From positions 2,914,001-2,978,000 of the forward strand of contig RCSZ01000002.1 in the NCBI GenBank assembly GCA_014898425.1: DNA of 64,000 nucleotides, in the 5' to 3' direction. The position numbers were made by a program, and so were the translations under genes. This document shows positions 55,777-64,000 of this stretch, piece by piece. This DNA comes from Botryotinia globosa (taxonomy: Eukaryota > Ascomycota > Leotiomycetes > Helotiales > Sclerotiniaceae). Under the pieces are notes generated by a model. That model saw nothing but the letters and a program-made list of their open reading frames with translations, was not told the DNA's origin and did not search any database. How positions within the stretch are numbered: the first letter of the stretch is position 1; each line of letters opens with the position of its first letter.

Positions 55777-57109
55777 ATGGCATATTCAGAGTCTGGTATG
55801 CTGAGTTATCAAGTTTTTATCATTGTACAAGAGCTAACATCTTCAGATTCCACGGGAGATCACCAATCAGAAATTTCATCTGCTTCCACTGTGAGCACTT
55901 TTGAGTATGGCAGTGATACAAGCTGCAGTACAGTTCAATCAAAACGTACCGCTAGGCGAAGTGTGTGTATACAGACCCAACGTGGGAACATAATAATTCA
56001 TAGTAAATGGCTTTTCATCTCTGCGTTTCTGTTTGTTGTCGGTGTCTTGCCCGTCCTGTAAGTCTTACAACACCTGTCCAAATACCTGGTACTTCAAATT
56101 CAAGAACTGAGTGTGATGATTGTAGAATTTGGTTATTCTTGGCTCTCACGCTGGCGAGACGCACAACTCCCAGATTTCTTCTAAACGGAGCTAGCAATAT
56201 ATCAATGATTGGACTGCACCCAAAGATTCGTTGAATTTGCTGTCGCCGTGGAACCCAAATTCTACCCAGGGAATCATCCCAATTCCCTGTCATTCACACA
56301 ACGACTATATGCGTGCTGTTCCTCTCTTTGAAGCTCTTGCGGCTGGTTGTACCAGCATCTAAGCTGACATCTATCTTTCTACCCAAGCCGAAAGCCGAGA
56401 TCCGCTAGTAGGGCATAACACAAATTCACTCGCCCAAGAAAGGACCCTACAAGATCTATACATCGGGCCACTTCTCGAGATTCTTGGGAACATAAACGAG
56501 CGGATTACCGTCTCGAATGACACGGCGAAGGGCTGGAATGGTGTTTTTCAATCCAGTCCAAGTACTACCTGGCCTTTACTTCTAGACTTCAAGTCCGACG
56601 GTATCGAGCTCTGGCCTCATGTGATTCAGCAACTCGAGATTCTTCGCATCAAAGGTTGGCTCACATACTGAGACAGTCCATCTGGGATACACTGGGCACC
56701 AATCATCATCGTAGCGAGCGGCAATGCCCCTTTCGATGTCCTCAAAGCTAATACCACCTACCGCGATATCTTTTATGATGTGCCCTTAACCGATATTTCA
56801 AATCCTATATCCAATATCACGAACTCCTAATATGCTAGTACCTCAATCACCAAAGCTCTGGGAGCTCAGTGACTCTGGAGATTTAGTTCAGCACAGTTGC
56901 ACAGAATTCATTCTCAGATTACTGCTGCAAATGAGAAAGGCTTGAAGGCGAGATATTGGAATACACCCGCCTGGCCTATAACTTTTCAGGATTACATCAC
57001 AGGTGTTCTGGTAGAGCATGGAATAGGAATTTTGAACGTGGATTCCTTTGGATCTGTATTGTATTTTCCTCTGTTGACTAGATTTGCGCAAAATCCCCTT
57101 GTATGGTGA
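55777..57109 (+). pseudogene. Decayed AIM6-like PLC-type phosphodiesterase
   Basis: The N-terminal part is intact: exon 55777-55795 and exon 55847-56057 encode a Ser-rich cytoplasmic stretch and a membrane anchor (WLFISAFLFVVGVLPVL), as in this fungal family. From about 56240 one frame gives IPIPCHSHNDYMRAVPLFEA, the His-containing motif of PLC-like phosphodiesterases. It continues with LVGHNTNSLAQERTLQDLYI, WPLLLDFKSDGIELWP and KGLKARYWNTPAWPI, but is cut by four in-frame stops at 56360, 56669, 56828 and 56870. The intervening stretch 56092-56235 also needs frame changes. No frameshift occurs across about 850 bp of the catalytic part, so decay is by nonsense changes and probably young. Confidence 0.8.
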
Positions 57110-57817
57110 AGAAGGTAGGCTTTCCTATGATACATAGCTTATTAATTCATGCTCATCCAATGATTTTATCACCAACAGAGAGATGACTATTTAATTTTAT
57201 CTTGCTACCAGACATAAGGTAGGGTGATTACTTCTAACTTTCTTAGGGGAACCTATATAACAGATAGATTTCCATACAAATCGGCATATGATGATCGCTC
57301 CCCTTGACTACCACCTTCATTTGGACAGAAACTCTTGTTTTTCTCCAGCCTTGTAACTCCATAATATCGAACTCCTATCCCTCTATCATAGAATCCCTGA
57401 GAGTCTTGCCTGATGTATTTTTAGACCACATACTCTCTGCTCCTAAGATTTAGAAATTTGTCTAAATGAATCACGGGATGTGTCCTCCATCGGGCTAAAT
57501 TCTTTCCGACAGTCGAGTCAGAAATTTTTTATATTATGGCAATGTCATTAAAAGAGTGATGGTCAGACGTAGGAATATGGAAGTTACACGATGTCTGAGC
57601 ATGGTGTTGGTAGCAAGTTTGTTGGCGAGAGGGTGTTCCTTCAAGTTTCTGTGCTCCGGATCCACTAATTTCAAAATGAGACACTATCGCGGCGAAGACT
57701 TTGATCAGCGGATCCAAGATAAATCTCCCAATAGATCGTCACAAATGATACCTAAAGCTGATATCTCGACCAAATCATTGCTTAATACCTTTGGACAATC
57801 ATCTTATACGCAACAAA

Positions 57818-58030
57818 ATGCATTACTCCACTCTCTCTACGATGCTTTCCTTCATCGCCTTCAGCCATGCTACTGCTATCCCGAGCATTAACTGTAGTTC
57901 TGCCGATATTGTAGCCCGCAACGCAGATCACGTCAGTTTGTACACTACTAGTGCCTGCGCGCAAGTCTCTCCAATTGAAGTCAAAAAAGACAACTTCTCT
58001 GCTCCAGTCTCTCCTAAAATGTCTACCTAG
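57818..58030 (+). CDS. Possible small secreted cysteine-containing protein
   Basis: 70 codons from ATG 57818. MHYSTLSTMLSFIAFSHATA resembles a signal peptide, followed by a short mature part with two cysteines. After the TAG at 58028 a different frame reads NEDKYCKWLGTATCNCIAVD and stops at 58124; it has three further cysteines, so the original protein may have continued through a frameshift or an unresolved intron. No family recognised. Evidence is limited to composition, so this is a tentative call. Confidence 0.35.
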   Translation: MHYSTLSTMLSFIAFSHATAIPSINCSSADIVARNADHVSLYTTSACAQVSPIEVKKDNFSAPVSPKMST

Positions 58031-58124
58031 AAACGAGGACAAATACTGCAAATGGCTCGGCACCGCAACATGCAATTGCATTGCAGTCGATCTAAGAGCT
58101 CTTAGTCTTTTTGGGGAAGCATGA

Positions 58125-60199
58125 TTGAAGTTGACGGTACTGTTTGATGGATTTTGACGACATTCATTTATTCGCGACATTTTATTTGTAACTAAATTTC
58201 ACATCTTTATTAAAAATCATGGGCTTTTCACCAAATGCTTCTCTGAGACATTGTGTCGCTGCCATTGAACAGCCGAAGTGAAGGATTAGGGGCCGATTAG
58301 CAAACTCGTTGGCCAATAGCAATCCCGGAATGTGCGCTCACCGACAGGTACTTGTAGAATCTTGGGTATGAAGATCTCCGTGCATATTTTGTGATGAAAT
58401 TTTGACCTTCTATTGGCGAAGTACTGCAAAGAGAGAGGAGAATGTCACTGAAAGAACCAGCAAATGTTGAGCCACGACCTTGCATTGAGCATTGACAGGC
58501 AGGAGGAAACGGCTTAAGCCCTCCGTGGAGAGATTTAGAAAAAGGTACTGTCTCCTTCACCAGAAATAGTGTAAATCGCTTGCACAAGGAATCGGAGCGA
58601 GATCATAGATGAGAGTATCCGCAATACATAGCATTAGCTGAGTTAAGCTAGAGATAGGTCTCCTGTCGCATATTCTTCAAGTAATGATAAGTAGATAAGA
58701 AAGATTATTGTAGAAAGATATATGCTCAAATAGAAAGTGAACCAACGATATTCCAATTTAAAGTAACTATTACATTTGGTCTACATAAATATCTCTCTCG
58801 CTAGAGGATCTACACATGGCCTTCTCTGACTAGGTACCTAGGTACTCAAAGCCGAACATTTCAAGGAATAACCCAGTAATTCCTTTTCATAGCACAGAAG
58901 AGACTCAGATCAGGACTGTTTCATATTGTGAAAGCGTAAGATAAATGATGACTACAATTATCTATCGGCGAAATGGTCAACGACTCAGACTTTTTTTCAG
59001 GGGAGAGTCGAATTCCAACATCTCAATAAGCCGTCGAAATATTTTGTAATGTTGAACTTGATTTCATTTGTGGACTTTTTGCCGGGACTACTAGATGAAG
59101 CAAGGAACGACATCTATAATTACGGATCTTTACATGGCCGAATGAAATGTTGAGTTGAAGTTATGGTGATATATTACCACAAATTACGTGCATCACCACT
59201 TCCCTACTTTTCACTCTTTTGTCTGCAGAAAACCTACATGGCATCTAAATTTAGCTTCTTTTTTGCAAGCTAAATACAACATTGGAAGATGTGTGGTCTC
59301 GTTTATGGATTTTAGCGAGTATGCTAGAATGATGGTGTGGAATTTCCATGACGTTGGACGAGATAGCCTCCAGTACGGGAGTCCCGATTGTATGCGCGTC
59401 AATCTTGGTAAAATTGTATATTTCCAGTCTACTTGATAGGTGTTCCCCTTTTGAAGCAGAGTTCTTTGCCTGAGAAAAGTGAGAAATCCTGTCTACAGAT
59501 ACAATTACAAATTTCATCTTATCCATTGTTCAAACAATCATGCAGAATACGTTTGCTCGAAAATCTGGCAATTTGACGACAGCCATGCTAGAATTCGCGA
59601 ATCCGATCTTGTTATATACTTCTCAATAGTTATTTACAGCAAGGATCGTTCCAATCTAATTCATGGAGCATCATTAACCTTCTTTTAATCAATCCTCCGG
59701 TTGATTCACTCCGGTTCTCCCCCTGAAATCGCGAAGGAATAGCACCAACGACGTCACACATTCAGTGAATCCTAAGAACTACATCATCACACATGGCCAC
59801 TTCATATAAACTCAAGAAAGTTTGGAAAAGTCATTCAGGCATTAAATTTCCCACTTTAGATAATGGGTATATAATACGTGTGGAACATGTCAAAACCCGA
59901 TCCCAACCTCCCATTCTCCCATTCTCCATGCACTCAAAAACTCCTTCGAAACATCAGAATCCGGTCCTAACCTCCCATGTCCCACTCCGAAGAATCCAAA
60001 GATCCTACTCCCAGCAACAAAATATCGAAAAGCCAATTAGTTCCTACGAAGAACTTGTTAGCAGCAGTTTCTAACCAAGTGGCGTCCTCATGGAAGACTT
60101 TTCAGAGAATGAAAAGTTAAAACGTTCGAAGATAACGAAAGGTCGGATCATACAGTAAGCTGCGACTACATCAAGCTGCAATGGGGACGGACGACATTA
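58125..60199. other. Intergenic region, no gene recognised
   Basis: Short frames (for example 59188-59436, 59793-60074) have no recognisable features; the latter contains a small CCCATTCTCC-type repeat. No supportable gene, repeat or RNA was found. Confidence 0.45.
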
Positions 60200-60764
60200 T
60201 TAACCGTTTCTGCAACAAATACTCGTGTAAGAGATGTTTATCCACCAGTATCCCTTGTACTAACGTCAGAACAGGAGGGGTTGAGGAAATAATAAAGGTG
60301 GTGTGAACTTACAATAGTGCCAATTCAAGATCACCGTGGATCTTCGCTTTCAGCGTAATCTCCACCTCGAGATTCAAATCCAACCGTAATCTAAGTGTAT
60401 CTTCTTTGTCGTCTCCCTTCTTTTCACCACCACCACCCAAAACACCGCCAGCAGCGTTACCAAGTGTGTTTCCAACTTGGCCGGCAGCCCCTCCGACGGT
60501 GTCACCAACTTGATTCAAAGGAACCATGTCACCGACACCACCGAGTGGTCCACCACCGCCTCCACCACCTTGCTGCTTTTGCTTTTGCTTTGCCGGTCGA
60601 CGTGGGGGTGGTGCTTCTTCTTCTGATTCTTCGTCGGACGTATAATCATCGGAATCGGTTTCCGATTCGGATTCAGGCTCTGGTTGTCTCTTTTTGGGGG
60701 GAGCCTTCTTTCCTTTTGTGGCAGTCTTGGTGGCAGCAGCCTTTGGCTTGGCTTGACTAGCCAT
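60200..60764 (-). CDS. Disordered charged protein with conserved LRLDLNLEVEI C-terminus (paralog A)
   Basis: Exons 60764-60313 and 60209-60200 (153 aa). The long exon ends two bases into a codon before GTAAGT; a TTTGTTGCAG acceptor 103 bp on leads to a tiny exon (Asn-Gly-stop). Retaining the intron gives an immediate stop. Seen: Lys/Ala/Pro-rich basic start, acidic ESESETDSDDYTSDEESEEE, a Gln/Lys linker, a Gly-rich region (about residues 70-115), then TLRLRLDLNLEVEITLKAKI and HGDLELALL. The last segment is almost identical in the gene at 63161. I recognise it as a pattern found in hypothetical proteins of filamentous fungi, with no known function. Its alternating hydrophobic residues suggest amphipathic beta strands. 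Confidence 0.7.
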
Positions 60765-61440
60765 TGTCGAAGTAGAGCTCTGCGAGAGAGACCTCCGTAT
60801 GAAAGGGTGTTGGGAAAAAAACGGAGGTTGGATTATCCTAAAAGGATATGAAGAAAATGGAAAGATGTTTGTTTGAATAAGGAGAAAGAGGATAGATATG
60901 ATTGACTCGAACCTGTGTTCTTTAAAAGAAAGACTGAGTGGATTTCTCGAGAATCGAACCTGCTTCCGCTGATTCCACGTCATCATCCCACTTGATGCAG
61001 ACCCCCTTGCCGGCCAAAGCCGTTTTCTTGTTTTTCGAGGTAATAGCTTGTAGCTAATTTCTCCAGGTCCTTCTTTGGCAAGTTTTCACCAACCATGCAG
61101 TGTCAAAGTTGGCAAATTGCGAAACATTTGTTCCGTGGCTGGGAAGGATATATTGTTCCTAGTGGGTCAGATACAAGCATTTACAGGCATTACCTCGCGC
61201 GATTTTTCCCCATGTTCGATTGAAAAAGGCAGGATTTCGTCATATTGCATGTAAATTGATTATTTTTGAATTGTTGGTACAGGATTAATATTTCAAGAGT
61301 TCGAATTTGTCGAGTCTCGTGCGTGTTTGTAACATGAGTATCTTGGTCTAGGCTGGACAGTGCAGTGTAAATGGGAAGACTTCGGATGGGTATCATGAGA
61401 TTTTCATATTGTGTTATGTTATTTTCCAATGGTGAAATTG

Positions 61441-62141
61441 TTAACCACCCTCCTTTTTCCTGTCGGCTGGTACTAGCTGACTATTCCATCCACACATCAT
61501 CCGCCGAAGCAAACAAACTTCCTGGATTTCCTTCCCAGTGGGAAGACCAGAGAAATCCCCATTTCTATCAAAATATATTTGCCATAATCCAGGCTCAACT
61601 TCCACTGCAACAAATCCTTCATCTTCTTCCAGCGTTAAATTTACTTCGTCCTCTGACCATTCCCATGGGTGTGCTAAGTTGCCCACCGTATCTCCTCGCC
61701 CACCATATCGCACCTCTAAAGTATTTGAGTCGACATATATCCAATTTAGCATCGGAGGATTATCTTGAATCGTCGATACCAAGCCATGTTCTTCGGTGCC
61801 TGGATACATGAAATAGTAACCACAAAATCGATGCCCTTCTTTCGGCGCATCTGGGTGGTTCAAATACATCTGCAGATCGTTCAAAATCAGTATTTTTCTT
61901 CAATGTTCAAAATGGTATTGATGTAAGCACATAGAAACTCGTGGGAACATACCCTGTTGTCGCGCAGAACAACTTGTGCTTCTTTTTCATGAGCAGCTTT
62001 GCCATCCAGAGCAAAATTCGCTGTCATAAAAAACTTTGCCTTGTGCTTCTGAGCCAAATCCTCCTTCTTCTGAACATCTAATGCTTCAGCGGTACCGATC
62101 ACCGTCGGTATAGCATTTACCAACATCAAAAATAATGCCAT
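61441..62141 (-). CDS. Conserved fungal protein of unknown function
   Basis: Exons 62141-61953 and 61869-61441 (205 aa) joined by an 83 bp intron (GTATGT, CTGCAG). The N-terminal NAIPTVIGTAEALDVQKKED and the later GHRFCGYYFMYPGTEEHGLV, NPPMLNWIYVDSNTLEVRYG and WEWSEDEVNLTLEEDEGFVA are patterns I recall from a conserved family of hypothetical proteins in ascomycetes. No catalytic motif is visible. The hydrophobic first 20 residues could be a membrane-associating helix, but there is no cleavage-like site. It lies between the two LRLDLNL paralogs. Confidence 0.8.
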
Positions 62142-63160
62142 CTCGTGATTCTCATCTGACTTGTTGTCCTCAAGGTTGAACGTTATCGTAAAATTGTATT
62201 ATCGTAGTATTGTATGTATGGTATGTCTTGTGGAAGTGGAAGTGGATACTGGAACAGTGTATAATTAATTGAATTCGGTGTTAGAAAGGTGCTGTGGGGA
62301 CGGAAGATGTCGATTTAGTTGTTCACCAGCCACAACTTATCTCTTCAAATCCCATGTCTAATGCTGAATTAGCCCCCCACCGTTTCAGTTGAAAATGATA
62401 TCATGCGGATGAAGTCATGAAACCCGAAAGTATTACTTGTGCTAGCCTCGTAGAGGTAGCTTTTTTGACATTTTGAAGAACAAGGTATTAGTGGCTAGTG
62501 GCTTACTTCTTGTATGGATAGGCTGTACAGGTACTGGTAATGTATAAGTTTTCATACCCAAAAGGCCCTGAAAACTTTAGGAGACAACAGGAAACATTGT
62601 ATTATTTACCATGGTTCTTGTTCGAGTACCATTTAGCCTTGATTTATGAGAAATGTGCGCCTCTAGACTCGGAGGTTCGAATTGGTGGACGGATGGACTC
62701 GACCTTTTTGGTAGAAGTAGCAGCCCTGTAGCTTTCCATGACCCACATGCACACGTTGGTTTGTCAAAGCCCACATTTATCACCAAAATCCTTGCCATAA
62801 ATCATCTAATCCAGGATTCTTGGCCTCCATTATGTCCAAAAACATAATAACCCGCTGTAGCTTACACCTCCTACAAGGATAAAAATGAAGGCAGCGGTTA
62901 TGTCATAGTTGAGTTGTTTGAAAGCTTGCTCCATAGAATTGGCATGAATTTCCAAGTTTACATTTTTTGGCTTTCATATAAGACAAATCTACAACGGTGC
63001 TAAGTGAGATTCCTCCCCATATCTGATTTTGAAAGAATTTCTTGAGTTTGTATTTTTGACTCTTAGCTATATACCCTTCTCCTCGCGTACACGGGGTTTC
63101 CTCATCTTCTAAATCCTTCATTACATCACCTAAATACATCCCATAAATCCACAAGCCAAT
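62142..63160. other. Divergent promoter region, nothing recognised
   Basis: One kilobase between the minus-strand unknown gene and paralog B. Only short frames without motifs are present. Confidence 0.4.
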
Positions 63161-63861
63161 ATGCCGCCAAAGGAGAGTACACCCATTGGTGGTAAAAAGG
63201 GAGCGCCAACTCCTGATGCCACCCCTGACAGAGACAACGAAGAAAACGAGCAAGTAGAGCAAGAAGAGGAGGCTCAAGATGAGGAACAAAATGAGGATGG
63301 AGAAGAGGAACAGGATGAGGAAGAACAAGAAGGCACGGAGCAGAAGGCACAGGCATCAGTAGAAGACGACAATGAAGGAGCAGAAACTGGTGCCGAGGCC
63401 ACTGCTGACGAGAATGAAGGCGGCGAAGAAGCTCAAGACGAAGAGCCTGAAAAGGAAGTAGAAGAGAGCGAGGATACTGCCGTTCACAACGAACCTGAAC
63501 CTGAACCTGAGCCAGAAAAGAAGAAGAAGAAGCATCGCCGTCGTAAGGTCAAGGAGCCTGAACCAGAAGAAGAGGAGGAGGAGGAGGAAGCTCCTGCACG
63601 CAAACCCCGTCGTAAGAGGAGAGATCGTCCTCAATTCCTTGAACAAGATGGTGGAAACGATTATAAGCAACAAATGCAAATGATGCAACAACAACACGAA
63701 CAGCAAATGCAAATGATGCAAATGCAACAGCAACAGCAACAAGGTGGTGGCGCAGCGAAAGATCAAGGGAAGCAACCTTTGAAGTTGAGATTAGACGTCA
63801 ATCTCGAAATTGAGATTGAGTTGAAAGCCAAGATTCATGGTGATTTGACATTGGCATTGTT
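63161..63861 (+). CDS. Disordered acidic protein with conserved LRLDVNLEIEI C-terminus (paralog B, runs off window)
   Basis: The first exon encodes 233 residues plus two bases. Seen: a Glu/Asp-rich acidic half (about residues 20-115), an EPEPEPEPEKKKKKHRRRK transition, a basic KPRRKRRDRPQF cluster, a Gln/Met-rich stretch (KQQMQMMQQQHEQQMQMM), and the shared terminal segment PLKLRLDVNLEIEIELKAKI with HGDLTLALL. The exon ends in the same phase and at the same codon as in paralog A, before a GTACGT donor. A strong acceptor (polyT then CAACAG) ends exactly at base 64000, so the last coding exon probably lies just outside the window. Function unknown. Confidence 0.72.
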
Positions 63862-64000
63862 GTACGTTCTATCACATTCCCACTTGCCCTTTTCCATACA
63901 CATTTCATATGTAGTCTTCAAACCTCTTCAGTGTAAATGTCGAGAACAAGTACCTCTCAATACAATTTACGAGCTCGGTCGAGCTGATTATTTTCAACAG

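Noticed and set aside
57782..58180. 132-codon minus-strand frame
   Set aside because: Arg/Ser-rich with no recognisable feature, antisense to a signal-peptide-like plus-strand frame; neither is certain, but the plus strand is favoured.
60915..60965. tRNA-like words (TCGAACCTG) near 60.9 kb
   Set aside because: Two copies of a T-arm-like word occur, but no acceptor stem or D-arm can be paired around them.

Overview
The window looks like a nuclear contig of a filamentous ascomycete, most likely a leotiomycete of the Botrytis/Sclerotinia type. The evidence is short GT-AG introns of about 45-100 bp with CTNAC-type branch sites, well-separated genes, very AT-rich degenerate repeats of the kind left by repeat-induced point mutation, and a divergent D-galacturonate reductase / 2-keto-3-deoxy-L-galactonate aldolase pair as known from Botrytis and Aspergillus. 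The genus is inferred, not proven.

Layout. 0-10 kb: a zinc alcohol dehydrogenase, a 2EXR-domain protein, a small spliced unknown gene, and the divergent pectin-catabolism pair (gar2/gaaA on minus, lga1/gaaC on plus). The pair shares a 2.2 kb promoter holding a perfect match to the galacturonic-acid-responsive element and several recent-looking repeats. 10-19 kb: sparse sequence with one gene interrupted by an in-frame TAG and a 476 bp TA-flanked inverted-repeat element. 19-22.5 kb: a glutathione-peroxidase-like thiol peroxidase with a possible mitochondrial isoform, and a TDA3-like FAD oxidoreductase. 22.5-29 kb: a gene desert with strand-asymmetric minisatellites. 29-31.4 kb: a DUF3176 membrane protein broken by one frameshift, followed by a tRNA-like sequence. 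34-37.2 kb: a small secreted protein next to two juxtaposed AT-rich inverted-repeat elements. 37.5-40 kb: a GNAT acetyltransferase and a CBM1-GH5 endo-mannanase.

42.8-53.9 kb is the most striking region: twelve consecutive small paralogous genes (about 130-300 aa). Each has an N-terminal Myb/HTH-like helical domain with a conserved RW/RF third helix, then a disordered, highly charged tail that often ends in Glu-Ala just before the stop. Two members carry a duplicated domain, one has a stop just before its acidic tail, and the intron position differs between members. I recognise the domain as the fungal small Myb-like type (Myb_DNA-bind_8 in Pfam terms, from memory), but I know of no described function for such an array.

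54-64 kb: a second 2EXR gene, a decayed AIM6-like phosphodiesterase pseudogene with four in-frame stops, a possible small secreted protein, a conserved fungal protein of unknown function, and two paralogs with a disordered charged N-terminus and a shared C-terminal motif of about 28 residues. The second paralog appears to run into an intron whose acceptor is the last base of the window.

Gene models were spliced by eye from frame, donor, branch and acceptor signals. Small shifts of exon borders are possible.
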